60,000 nt of DNA from Membranipora membranacea. Taxonomy: Eukaryota > Bryozoa > Gymnolaemata > Cheilostomatida > Membraniporidae. The notes beneath the pieces were generated by a model that was not told the origin of the DNA, did no database searches, and saw only the letters and a list, made by a program, of their open reading frames with translations. The position numbers and the translations under genes were made by a program. Positions 40,001-51,120 of the stretch are shown piece after piece; within the stretch, counting starts at the first letter, position 1; each line of letters opens with the position of its first letter. The stretch lies in NCBI GenBank assembly GCA_914767715.1, contig OU612072.1, forward strand, positions 23,252,001-23,312,000, in the 5' to 3' direction.

Positions 40001-43000
40001 CATTTGTACCTCTGGAATGTCTGGTTAGTAGGGTTAGGTGGGTTTCTCTCAGGCCAAAACAAACATTAGTGAAACCAAGTCGGTGACATCACTCGCTCAC
40101 TATGTGTGGGAACTCAGGAACTAAAATTAAATTTGGTGTGGAAAACACCACGGCCATTGGAAGCCTTTATGTTAGGTGTTACTATCTATTCAGCATCATG
40201 TTAAAGCATGACTGTGTTAGCTAACCCTCATGACAATAGCTGATATGGGATAAGATAACCTGGCCTGATAAGGTGACTGGGAGTGTGTACTGGTCACTAT
40301 TTACTAAACTGATAATGACATTGTGGTAGCAGGCTTTACTTTTTATGTTCCTGTATTTCCTATAAAATTTGAGATTGCTGAAGTTGTTTAGTCGCTTTTC
40401 CCTGGCTATTAGTCGTTAAGCGCCAAAAAAAGACATACAGTTTCACCAGTTACCCATAGCCTTGTTCACGTGGCCGCGTGAACAAGGCTTCAAAACCCTC
40501 ACATGTTGCCGGTTTTGTCTATGGTTGTGTATCAGAAAGATACTAAAAGGAGCATAGCCAACATATATATCACCAGGAAAATAATCAGTCAACCCTATCT
40601 CGAGTTCTGTTCTGGTTATTCCAATTCTTTGACCTCTACATGCTCTAGGGAGGCTACTCTTATTAAAATCACAAGCACTCAGGTAGAAAGTATACTCATA
40701 CTTGGGTAGAAATATAAATTTAAGATTTTTTTGTCTTTTTATTTAGGGCTTTCATTTCCAAATTGTATCTTCTATTTGTCCTTACAATCACAGAGTAAGG
40801 ATATTGTGTAACACATGTCCATTAGATCAAAGAGGGCCCATCATAAAATAGCCTAAATTGAGGCAATTTGAGAGACAAGAGTTGAGAAATTACTAGCCTC
40901 AAGTCATTGAAATTTAAGTGCAGTTTGTGTAATGAAAAGTGATTGTCAATTTTGAGTGTGAAATAGATTTACGTGATTGACCCTCTGGTGTTTATGGTAA
41001 CTCTAGACAAGGATCACTGTCTGGGTACAAATAAACTTCATCAACTTTATACCCTGCTACCACAAACCTGCTAAATCTTGTTTATTAGGGGTTATCAAGG
41101 GGTTAGCGTCAGCTTCTGTTATACCCATAATATACACAATTTAAATGGATTTATTGATAACTTGTTGACGTTTGTCAACTTGAAACATTTAGCAGTGATG
41201 TATGTAGTCGCTGTGTAACCAATGAACTGCTGAATTACTGTAACCTGACACAGTCTTTAAACTGTACAAAGCTGAGAGCAAAGAAAACAAATGAGTGCTG
41301 AATGCTATAGCTAGATTGTAGGGTCTAGTTACAACCTTACTCAGAGTTGTTAGTTGTTACACAACCAACCAATTTATATGTCAGTCATTATTGCCATCAA
41401 CTTGTAGGCCCTAAGCACACTTTCTACAGTGCAGTTGTGTTATAAAACAATTTTGGCCTATTCACCAATATATTGTCTTACATGACAATTCCATCCCAAT
41501 TCCATCCCATGCCCATACAACCTTTATTGTAGAAGAGGTATACACCCGAGGGTGCTGGGGTTTGGAACAATCAACCTTGAAAGCTCCCCCAAGGTTGATT
41601 GTTATATATATTATTATATTATATTATTATATATATTATCATATTACAAATCCATTCCATGCCCATTCAACCTTTAATGCAGTCTTGTTTAGGATGCATC
41701 TTCTCTCCTTTTATTTGTTAACTGAATTCTCTTTGCTTCTGCATATCTTTACTAAGTTCAAAGGATGTTTACCAATGTTGGAATTCAGTTGAGTGCGTTT
41801 TTGTCATGATTGTGCTTGTGCTACAGTCACGCAGCAGTAATAGCTGATACAGTCCTGGCTTTTCAGGCTGCTGATCGACTGTTGCAAACAACTAAGGGGA
41901 TAGTATAGCTAGAGTTTGAGTTTGGCTTGTAAATGGGACTTAATGTTAGCTAACGACAATTTTATTTAGCTAGAAGAGAGCTCTTGTAAAGTATCTAGTG
42001 TTTGTAAACGTTAGCTGGCAATAAATTTCACTCTTTTAAGCCTGCGACTAAAGGCAGACTTTTCCTCTTGTAAATACTCCTGTAGGGTACTTGCTTATGA
42101 GCTATATTAACGAAATAGATTGTTGTTTTAGGTGCACGCCTACATCATATCACATCTAAAGAAGGAGATGCCCTCTATGTTTGGTAAGGACAGCAAGAAG
42201 AAGGAGCTGATTAACAAACTGGGCGAGACCTACAAAGTCATACAGCGAGACTTCGCTATAAGTCCTGGAGATTTCCCCAGCATTGAGAAGATGCAGCAGG
42301 TTCTTGAGGTAGGCTTGTCACTGTCTGGTGACAGGTTGTATTCAAACTCATAGGATTTAAATGTTATTGTCAATGCCCTAAGACTGACTCAAACCACACT
42401 CACACCGAAACTACACTATTATCATGCTTATCTCTGATCGTTGGAGTCAATTTATGTATTGGTACCTAACATGAACCCACCCCTAATTGATGAAATTGAA
42501 CACTTTACACTAAATTCCTTGTGCTGGTACTAATACTAGATGAGTTAGTTCACTCTCTATCGATCAGAGATATTCATGCAATAATATATCAGGGACTGAA
42601 TCTCACAATGCAGCTTTCTGAAATTTCCATTGATTTCAAGTTATTCAGACATTGTTATTCGCAGAAATCCCAGCTAAAAGTTGCATTGTGGGACTGCATT
42701 TCACTTGATCAAGTACAAATCGATATGCCTGCATTTGGAGCTGCCTCCTTTGAGCGGACGTCGACTCTCTAGTAGAATAGGAACATTTGAGATTTGCGCC
42801 ATAGAGTTATTATATTCTCTATGTTTTTACCAAGGAATATCCAGATGAAACCATCCCTACTTGATGTCAACCACTGTTTCTGTTTGACTGACTCGCTGGG
42901 CCCGCAACGAGATTGCTCAAAATTCAAATGGATTTTATTACAGTTAGGCCTAAGCTTGGGTCCACATTGAACAAGACATGTCATCCAATTTGCCCCAATT

Positions 43001-46000
43001 TTGGCTGTTCCTTATTCTACTGGAGAGTCCACGCCGGCTCAAAGGGGGCAACTCCAAATGCAAGCAAATTGGATCGTACTTGATCTAGGTTTAACCACTG
43101 TCAGCGATCAAAGAAATCATGCCAAGGTAGACCTTATCACACATTTTCTTACATAGGCTGCACTTTTTCCCAGTACTGGCTGTGTTTTTCCCCTGCCAAG
43201 TGGTTTCTGTTTTATGATGAGTAAATTATCAATTTCTTGTAAAATTACAGAGGATGAAAGTAAGTTGGATGCTCTTTACTAAAATTGAAAAATTCAGACT
43301 AACTTGAAATATATAGGACCTCGTAAATGAAAATAAAATTCAATTTTAATCTCCTAAATCTTGGGATGCTTATAATTGAATAGGGCCCATTCCCTTCAGG
43401 CCTAACTTAATGATCAATCATAAGCCAAACCTGTTGACTTGGCCTCAGAACAAGAGAGATTACTTTTGCCCATAATTTTGTGTTTTGACCTTGACATTTG
43501 TAATTGTCGGTGACTGGTTTGTCCGATAGATTAAATGTTTGACTGCAGTCTAGATTCTCAGTCTAGGTTCTCAGTGAAATTCTTCTCTAGACCCAAAGAA
43601 TTTGACTTTGCTGACTCCAAGCTCCGGTTAAAGGGGCATGATGTCACAGCAACCAACCTACTTTTATCCACGTATAACAGTTTGCTCTGTATTAGACATT
43701 TCTCTGTGCGATTCCTTCCACATGTTTTTTTTTACTTTCAATCCCCAGCATTGGCTAAGATGCTAAACCCCATTATTGTGCATTCTATGTCTCCATATTT
43801 TTTGCATGTTGCTCCTTTTCTGCTCTTGCCTGACCTCGACTCCTGAAGTTTGTGGTCTTATTTCAACTCATAAATGATCTATAACTGAAACACTCAGTTG
43901 GTTGCCTAGAAATCCAACTACTTCTAGCAAGCTGATGTTTAGCTGTGTCTACTGAAACAAAGACCAGCCAGCCACTAGAGGCAACAACAACAATATATTA
44001 AAGTTTTATAAACAATGTGCATAAATTCTGTTTACACCATCATAATTTCTGTTTTCTCAGGTTCATGACTTCAAGAAGTTTCAGCCGTTGAGGCAGAAGC
44101 TCATAGACAACGTAGACAGGATGTTAGCTGAGGAGGTGAGCAGATTGATGTCTATGGTACCGACAGAGGAGAGTGAGATGCCTGCGCCGTCTGTACAGGG
44201 CGGTGCGTTCGAGGGAATGAAGGAGAATCCATTTAATCTCGGAGCTAATGAAGGTGAGTTTCTTCTGTGTGACCTGTGTTCATGCACAGGCATTCACCAC
44301 TCGCTCAGCCCTGCGCACTATGTTATTGATGACCGAAAGACGGCACAGATTTTCAAACAACTTTGTAAGCTGGTTGGTAAGAATAGCCAGAGGTCTCAGC
44401 CCTAATCGCAGATATTATATATCGAGATAGACTTCACATCACTTTTCACGTACCCTTCTCGAAGCTGCTCAATAAATATCAACCATAAACCCATACTTCC
44501 TTGTTTAGTTTTGAAACTGTAATCAAATTTATTAAAATAAGACCACAAAGTGAATTGGTTCATGATTATTGCAAGCCCTCAACTCAGATTCCATGTTTTT
44601 GATTCTCAAGCGCCAGGCTCTAATGGGTGGTGGAACTCACTAACATCCTGGTGGGCGGTTTTCTTGTATCAGGGAGGTCAAGTGAAACTTATCTGAATCA
44701 TCCACATGTCACGCATCAAAGCCACATCCCTCTGCTGAATCAATCATCTCAGCCGATAAAAAATAATGTATCATTCTTCCAAAATTTTATTAGATTATTG
44801 CAAAATCATGCTTTGAGTATTGATTGATACAAGGGCTGTGTCTGTAATTATGGCCAATATTGTCGGTCAAAGGTAATGCTGGACTTTGAAGCCATTCCCA
44901 GGCTATCTTGTGCAGGGCTTTCTGCCGGCAAAAAACTGCAAAACATGTTCTTCACTTCCTACTTCATCGAGAGGATGTCAAAAACTTGCTGAATCCCATC
45001 GCAACAGGAAAGATTGTCTACTAAGCGGCGCTGTTTTGGCCGCTCGAATACGCAAGTGTCAGCTATGGATGTCACGAGGGAACAATCAAAATATATGCAA
45101 AACATCGCGAAAACATTTGAATTAGTGAATTCAGTAATATTTTCCTGGTGAATTCGCACATAAATTGTATAGTTCAGGAGTTGTCCTTTTATGTTTTATG
45201 TTAGCCAAAGAAAGGACAACTTCAAGCTACATTAGGTACCTCCCACCAGAGGGGTTGAGACATAATTATGTCTCAAACCTCCTGCTCTCTCAGACACAAT
45301 TGATTTTAGTGACTCCTGTTGTGCTTACATCAACTGTTGAAGCTGTGTTGACTGTTGACCCTTCGATTACCTGTGTACTATTGACTGTGTATTGACTCAC
45401 ACTGACATTGAGACTACACTATTCACATGTATATCTCTGATCGTTAGAGTCAATTTAATATGAGTACCTAACATGTACCCACCCCTAGTTAATAAAATTA
45501 ACAATGGGTCGTCACACCAAATTCCTTGTAATGGTACTCTTACTAAGTGAATTAATTCACCCTCTATTGATCAGAGCAATACATGCAATAATATATTACG
45601 TGATCACTGTGGTATTGACTGTTGACCGATCAGCTGTTAACTCTGTTCTACCTTTTTACCTGCAGGTATAAACAAAGGAGCCTATGATGATGATGAGTGG
45701 ATTGTAGCTAAAGATAAGGACAGATACGATAAGACCTTCTGGGATCTCGGACCAAAGGACGGTAAAATATCTGGTGGTGTGGCTAAAACTGAGATGGTAT
45801 GTTCTGTATGACTATACCTAATGTGTTTATATCACAGTGCAGTGGCCTTCTTTACCAACATGATTCCTCTCAAGCTTTTCCTCTTGAGCTTATATATGTC
45901 CTGAAAGTATCATAAACCGCACTCTACAAGACAATCCCAACGCGGTGACCTTGTAATTACCTAGAATAGTTTCATCAGACCTCTAGGTGAATGTTGTGTC

Positions 46001-48528
46001 TCTTAATTAGAGTGATTGTGGTATTTTGAGCCAATTATGTCACAATAACTTTGCTCAAAACCCTCACTCATTTGGTCTCTCACAAAGAACAACATTTTTC
46101 CCAAATCACTGTAAATTAGGCCTATATAGTTTCACCAATGATTGACCAATTTTGGAAGGAGACTTCTAGCAGGTCATTTTCATGCAGCCAGGAGCAAGCA
46201 GAAATGGTATTTGGAAGTTTTTGATTGAAAGTCCTCCTATGACTTTTATACTTCACATCTTTTCTTACTGTTAGAATGATTAAGCATTGTAATGTTTAGG
46301 AGATGAGGTATATTGTGTGTAGACTTTCTTTAAATGTTGATAGTGGAGCTTTTCATATTCCAAATTTATGATGACTTTTTTTATTGTTTCCCAACCTCTC
46401 ACAATCACCGCTTCCACTAAATGCCTTTCTGTCTCAGGTAAAATCTCGACTGCCCAACCAGGTACTGGCTAAGATATGGAAGTTAGCTGATGTGGATAGA
46501 GATGGAATGTTAGATTCCGATGAATGGGCTCTAGCTAATCATCTAATCAGTCTCAGGCTCGATGGTATGTACTGTCAACTTACGTCTATGTGTGTGACAT
46601 TGATGTCTATATATTTTTGTCAATTATTTACCGATAAGCTAGCCAATGTACACCCGCAGTCTCGCCTGTCCTGACAAACTTTGTTATGGATGGGGGGGGG
46701 AGGCAATCCCACAGCAAAAGTTGTCAAGGACAGACTAGTCTGCACTCGTTTTAAGGCCATAACCAGTTTATATCCATTGGTTTGGCCTCTCATTTAAACT
46801 GGAGATGTGTATCTCAATAACTGGCTAATCTTGTTTAAACAACCAAGATTTTCAGTTTGCTGTAGTAACATACTTTCTGTGCCACAATTCTAGATCCATG
46901 TGAATTCTTTTTCTTTCGGCTTAGGAGATTTAAATAACATTTGTATTTCATAGGTTTGGCTTCTAATCACATGGTGGGCGGCGATTATATATTAAGATCT
47001 GACTATTTCATTGAGACCCAGGCCTAAATTTAATTTTGTACTCACAGTCTAAGACAGTTTCTTTTTATTTTTCCCCACTATTAGAGACAAAAGGTATCAT
47101 ACAAGCTGCTAATACACCCCTTTACTTTAAACTACCGTACCCTAAATCATGTCTGATCCTGCCGTCTCCTTCCTCGGGGCTGCATTCAGGACCAAACATG
47201 ATTTAATATTAGACTTTCATACTGACAGAAAAGTAATTTTGAGCAATAAAGGGTGATTTGGAAACACTAAAATATTGTGCTTCTTTTAAAACCTGATTGA
47301 GTACTTGTCGCTCATTAATGAATTTGAAATAGAACATGTTTCCCTTACGTTTGCTCAAATCACTCTTCTGTCTCATATTTGTCTTACAAGGTAACTGGGA
47401 TGTACACCTTCAGTTCATGCAGCGCTAGGGTCTCAGCGAATACGTCCATCAGAGTAACTAGTGAATCACTTTTGGTTTAAGTTATGGAATCCACTGGACC
47501 AAAAGTATCTGGGAATTTAACCAAGTTTGAGTACATTTTTGCTGACCCTTGTGTTCCATCCTATGCTATCATTTGTACTAACTGCAACTAACATGCATGC
47601 ACCTAGGGATATTATTTTTATAACGTCCTCCAAGAACATATCGTACAGAACAAATCGCAAGTTCAGCCCAAGATTTATTTGGTATCCCCAACTCAATATG
47701 AGAGTATATAGTGGAATCAAGGGATGAAATAACTCCAAATTGTATACTGTATTTTTACCATCAAACTTGTGCATCACTATAGGCTCCTCACGTAAGTCTG
47801 GGGTGACATTAGGTTATGCCCCTGCTGTCTGCATTATGTCAGCCTGAAGCCAAACCCCGAGTAAAAATGTTCACCCTAATAAACATTATCTTGTTCTACT
47901 TTTTTCATTGCCATGGGATTGTTAAGTTTAAGAAACCAGGAGTTGTTTCCTCTCTTGCCACTGTCTAAGTAGAAATCAGGTTATGAAGCAGTAGGCTCGC
48001 CTTATCTAGTGCATGTGTTTAGTCTGTGGGTTCTTCGAATTTTACGTACTTCCATCACCTTATATGTAGTCTTTAGGAGGGCAGCAATGCTTCAGCATTG
48101 TAATGACCAAGCTTGTCAAGACGACAATTATTCCTATTTAGCATATGTCATTTAACTTGGGATTGTTAGTGGAAGGGCGATCGATCTGTTTGCTCTCCGT
48201 TGGGGTGTTTGTGAAGGTTGGCGGTAAAGCATAAGTCCACTTCAGGCAGTCAATTATGAATGCCAGGTTTTTAGTAAAGCTACCACAAGCACAATCAGTG
48301 TTCATTCACTGGACATGTGAGTGATTTCGGATGAAATATAACATGAGATGACTCGCTTTTTCCCCCGGAAATCTTGAGTTTTAAATAGCATTGAGGAATT
48401 GAGTGCTGCTGTTATGCCCTGTTTATGTTGTAATTATTTCATGCTCATCTTTTCTAGGTCACGAGTTACCAGCAGAGTTACCTGTACATCTTATCCCACC
48501 TAGTAAGCGTATGCTACATGATGATTAA
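34036..48528 (+). CDS. EHD: EH-domain ATPase of the EHD family
   Basis: Nine exons join in phase to 533 codons: 34036-34354, 34781-34968, 37669-37870, 39125-39318, 42132-42308, 44061-44253, 45666-45796, 46438-46564 and 48458-48528 (TAA). Human EHDs have about 534 to 543 residues. EHDs are dynamin-like ATPases that oligomerise on membrane tubules and drive endocytic recycling, with NPF-motif partners bound by the EH domain. Visible marks are the P-loop GQYSTGKT (61-68), DTPG (149-152), NKAD (215-218), the helical SPGDFPS region and the C-terminal EH domain with a calcium loop [12 protein letters not shown] (486-497) and the conserved W482 of K-I-W-K-L-A-D. The loop equivalent to the KPF motif reads T-P-F. 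The ATG gives the usual short N-terminus (MFSFMKK). All parts are intact, and only one EHD gene is visible here. AATAAA at 49181 is a possible poly(A) signal. Introns reach 2.8 kb and hold several mobile elements. Confidence 0.98.
34970..35160 (+). repeat. Diverged tandem duplication in EHD intron 2
   Basis: ATGGGCATCTCAGTGGTTGC, CCCTCAGCCAAAGGAATAAA and ATAAGGCTAA near 34979-35038 recur as ATGGGCGCAACAGTGGTCGC, CCCTCAGTCAAAGGAATATA and ATAAGGCTAAC near 35079-35149. The first copy begins right at the exon 2 donor, so the duplication involved the exon edge but not the coding part. Confidence 0.65.
35867..35896. repeat. Perfect short hairpin in EHD intron 2
   Basis: ACAACATCCTCA and its complement TGAGGATGTTGT face each other across four bases. 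This is a near-perfect palindrome within intron 2. It may be the core of a small element; no wider arms were recognised. Confidence 0.65.
36204..36293 (+). repeat. Two-copy 45-bp tandem repeat
   Basis: GGTCTAATTTAGTCTGGAGT starts at 36204 and again at 36249. The 45-base units differ at a few positions (for example GCGCAG against GCGTAG). It lies in EHD intron 2. Confidence 0.85.
37947..38004 (+). repeat. Two-copy tandem repeat of about 29 bp
   Basis: ATCAGTATACGCTCTAAGTC with TATGATT following occurs twice in direct succession, just after EHD exon 3. It looks like a recent slippage duplication. Confidence 0.8.
40459..40492. repeat. Hairpin in EHD intron 4
   Basis: AGCCTTGTTCACG and CGTGAACAAGGCT form a stem of 13 to 16 bp with a very small loop. 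It resembles the other intron palindromes of the window but has a different sequence. Confidence 0.65.
41527..41602 (-). repeat. SINE family B fragment (minus strand)
   Basis: ATACACCCGAGGGTGCTGGG followed by GGAACAATCAACCTTGAA is the reverse complement of sequence found at 49665-49720 and 50060-50105. The right edge runs into a small hairpin (CAATCAACCTTG and CAAGGTTGATTG) and then a TA-rich stretch. It lies in EHD intron 4. Confidence 0.65.
42405..42595. repeat. TCTCTGATCG element, copy 1
   Basis: ATCTCTGATCGTTGGAGTCA at the left and ATCGATCAGAGATATTCATG at the right form inverted ends. In between are GGTACCTAACAT, CCCACCCCTA and ATTCCTTGTGCTGGTACTA. Copies with the same order lie near 45410-45600 and 49300-49465. 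This is a MITE-like family of about 190 bp; this copy is in EHD intron 5. Confidence 0.72.
42704..43086. mobile_element. Foldback element with ~78-bp terminal inverted repeats
   Basis: The left arm (42704-42781) contains ATTTGGAGCTGCCTCCTTTG and CTCTCTAGTAGAATAGG. The right arm (43010-43086) holds the complement with about a dozen mismatches (TTATTCTACTGGAGAGTCC, CTCAAAGGGGGCAACTCC). About 230 bases lie between the arms, with no transposase frame. Long inverted repeats with a short non-coding middle indicate a non-autonomous foldback or MITE insertion in EHD intron 5. Confidence 0.75.
45410..45602. repeat. TCTCTGATCG element, copy 2
   Basis: The left end ATATCTCTGATCGTTAGAGT and right end TTGATCAGAGCAATACATGC, with GAGTACCTAACATGTACCCA and ATTCCTTGTAATGGTACT inside, match copy 1 with moderate divergence. 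It lies in EHD intron 6. Confidence 0.72.
46670..46733. repeat. Short inverted-repeat element, TTGTCAAGACAGG family
   Basis: CTGTCCTGACAAACTTT and AAAAGTTGTCAAGGACAG are inverted ends around a G-rich middle with nine guanines in a row. It lies in EHD intron 8, about 105 bases after exon 8. A single further half-copy (AAGCTTGTCAAGACGAC) lies near 48111 in the same intron. Confidence 0.7.
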
Positions 48529-49299
48529 CTTCAAATCAAACATAGAAACACAAAAGCAACATCACTCTTCAACAAAGTCAACACGATGCCAAAAGTTTTC
48601 TTCAATTATTATGCTGTAGTTGTGACCGACTGATTTCTAAACGATTTCCGAATGTTGATAGAATGTGCAACTTGTGCAATGTTTAAAATTATTTTTAATT
48701 ATCATATTGAGCCTGCCAGGGATCATCACCTTGTTAGATGTGGTTGATTGAGCAGACCTTTTAATGGTTGTCAGTGGTCTTCTGCGATGATATTTATTCA
48801 TTTAATCGATTCAGCAACTTCTTTTCCATATTACTGTTTTAGGCAGGGTCAAAGAAAATTCTGTCACATTTTTCTTGGTGCTGTTTTTTGCCCATAAATA
48901 TGAGTTTAGCGTAGCTTTTTCCCAGCAGTTCTTTTTGGAATTACTTTTTGTCTAATAGTATGAAATATCAAGATGAGTTAATAGTGATAGTGAAAGCTAT
49001 CATATTCACTGTAGCAGTTGACAGAACGGTCCAGGAAGGAAATATCCAATACAGCGCTTGGTCATCCCAATTACAAGATAGTTTCAACTAGAACTGAAAT
49101 TCTTATTGTGAGTAAGATTTTGTGTTAACACCATGCTATCTTTTATCATATTAGATTATATCGGTAATAATAACTGTCACAATAAAGCAAGTATATAAGC
49201 CACAGTCATGTCTTCCACTTCAAAGATATAACATGTCATTCAAAGTGAAAGTGAAAGTCATATGAGGCAGATATCGAGATTCATGCTGCTATCGTGGCT

Positions 49300-49465
49300 A
49301 CACTATTAGGATGTGTACCTCTGATCGTGTAAGTCATTTTAGTGCAAGAACCTAACATACCCCTCCCCTCTTATTCTTGAAATGACCTCGAGTCACCACA
49401 TGTAATTCCTCTTGATGTTATTCAGGCTATCGATCAGAGACATACGTACAATTGATCAGTGTGTA
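49300..49465. repeat. TCTCTGATCG element, copy 3
   Basis: GTACCTCTGATCGTGTAAGT at the left and GGCTATCGATCAGAGACATA at the right, with AACCTAACATACCCCTCCCC inside, match copies 1 and 2. It is the most diverged of the three and lies downstream of EHD. Confidence 0.65.
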
Positions 49466-49639
49466 TCAGATATGCAATGGTATAGAGATCCTTGTGGAAT
49501 ATATCAGTCTGCAGTCAGTATGTGTTATGACATCATAAATTTCCCAATCACAACTGTTGTGACGACAAAAATGTAATATATTTTGAGAAGTTGTCTTTTC
49601 TATAGTTGAGAGAATGCAAATCCGAATTACATGATTCAC

Positions 49640-49725
49640 TGCCAGGCGATCAGTGCCGCAATAGTTGTGGGTTCAAGGTTGAGTGTTCCCGCCCCCAGCA
49701 CCCTCGGGTGTATATTTCTTCTGTG
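49640..49725 (+). repeat. SINE family B, copy
   Basis: CAGGCGATCAGTGCCGCAAT is followed by TTGTGGGTTCAAGG (B-box-like) and CCCAGCACCCTCGGGTGTAT. The same order lies at 49984-50110, and part of it in reverse at 41527-41602. Confidence 0.7.
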
Positions 49726-49983
49726 TACTCGTTTTCTGACTGACTCATGGAAAGACATGTGAGAGCATGGAAAGGCACGCTGACAAGCTGGAAAGCCAGC
49801 TAAAAGCTTGCTACAAGGGGTCTCAGCAATGGGCTATGTAAGGCAAACAACCCTAACACGTATGTTGTGTTGCGTGGAGTGGCAATGGTGGAGTAGAATG
49901 AGCTATGGGACGAGAGAACACAACTCTGGGTAGTGAATAGCAGGAATACTAGTTAGCGCCATCATCCCATTTTTTTTGAGGGT

Positions 49984-50110
49984 GTGAGATGGCACAATCG
50001 GTTAGCGCGCTTGCTATTCACTGACAGGCGATTAGTGCCGCAATAGTTGTGTGTTCAAGGGTTTCATGGTTGATTGTTCCAGCACCCAGCACCCTTGGGT
50101 GTATGCTTCA
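49984..50110 (+). repeat. SINE family B, copy with tRNA-like head
   Basis: GAGATGGCACAATCGGTTAG resembles an A-box region (TGGCACAATCGG). It is followed by GCGCGCTTGC, CAGGCGATTAGTGCCGCAAT, TTGTGTGTTCAAGG and CCCAGCACCCTTGGGTGTAT. This copy shows that the family is tRNA-derived. It ends about 75 bases before the 18-bp minisatellite. Confidence 0.72.
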
Positions 50111-50184
50111 ATTGCTCTATTCTTAAGGCTAAGATCTAATATCTAATATCCGCTTTCTTATTGTGCGAATATTAGGAGTCGATG

Positions 50185-51120
50185 CCTCTTTGTACAGAGT
50201 ATCCTCTTTGTACAGAGTCTCCTCTTTGTACAGAGTATCCTCTTTGTACAGAGTCTCCTCTTTGTACAGAGTCTCCTCTTTGTACAGAGTCTCCTCTTTG
50301 TACAGAGTCTCCTCTTTGTACAGAGTATCCTCTTTGTACAGAGTCACCTCTTTGTACAGAGTCTCCTCTTTGTACAGAGTCTCCTCTTTGTACAGAGTCT
50401 CCTCTTTGTACAGAGTCTCCTCTTTGTACAGAGTCTCCTCTTTGTACAGAGTCTCCTCTTTGTACAGAGTCTCCTCTTTGTACAGAGTCTCCTCTTTGTA
50501 CAGAGTCTCCTCTTTGTACAGAGTCTCCTCTTTGTACAGAGTCTCCTCTTTGTACAGAGTCTCCTCTTTGTACAGAGTATCCTCTTTGTACAGAGTCTCC
50601 TCTTTGTACAGAGTCTCCTCTTTGTACAGAGTATCCTCTTTGTACAGAGTCTCCTCTTTGTACAGAGTATCCTCTTTGTACAGAGTATCCTCTTTGTACA
50701 GAGTATCCTCTTTGTACAGAGTATCCTCTTTGTACAGAGTATCCTCTTTGTACAGAGTCTCCTCTTTGTACAGAGTATCCTCTTTGTACAGAGTCTCCTC
50801 TTTGTACAGAGTATCCTCTTTGTACAGAGTATCCTCTTTGTACAGAGTATCCTCTTTGTACAGAGTATCCTCTTTGTACAGAGTATCCTCTTTGTACAGA
50901 GTATCCTCTTTGTACAGAGTATCCTCTTTGTACAGAGTATCCTCTTTGTACAGAGTCTCCTCTTTGTACAGAGTATCCGCTTTGTACAGAGTCTCCTCTT
51001 TGTACAGAGTCTCCTCTTTGTACAGAGTCTCCTCTTTGTACAGAGTATCCTCTTTGTACAGAGTATCCTCTTTGTACAGAGTATCCTCTTTGTACAGAGT
51101 ATCCTCTTTGTACAGAGTCT
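50185..51120. repeat. 18-bp minisatellite, 52 units
   Basis: The unit, starting at 50185, is CCTCTTTGTACAGAGTMT with M = A or C, repeated 52 times without length change. Each unit contains the palindrome TGTACA within a larger imperfect dyad (CTCTTTGTACAGAG). Because 18 is a multiple of three and the unit has no stop in several frames, the array is open in two plus frames (repeats of SLYRVS or PLCTE-Y/S) and one minus frame (SVQRG-Y/D). These frames are a by-product of the repeat; no flanking exon or conserved protein supports translation. Variation is almost confined to one position (A or C). Rare others are one unit reading GTCACC near 50340 and one with CCGCTTT near 50976. The array is 1.66 kb after the EHD stop. 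Confidence 0.97.

Larger units (their letters stand above)
48529..50184. other. EHD 3' region: likely 3' UTR, repeats
   Basis: After the EHD stop the first 650 bases are AT-rich and contain AATAAA at 49181-49186, a plausible poly(A) signal. Beyond it come the third TCTCTGATCG element (49300-49465) and two family B SINE copies (49640-49725 and 49984-50110). No coding region was seen. Confidence 0.5.

Noticed and set aside
43535-43846. Open frame of 103 codons in EHD intron 5
   Set aside because: No family resemblance and no phase-compatible splice sites to exons 5 and 6.
50185-51120. CRISPR-like array
   Set aside because: Units are 18 bp and continuous with no spacers; it is a minisatellite in an animal genome.
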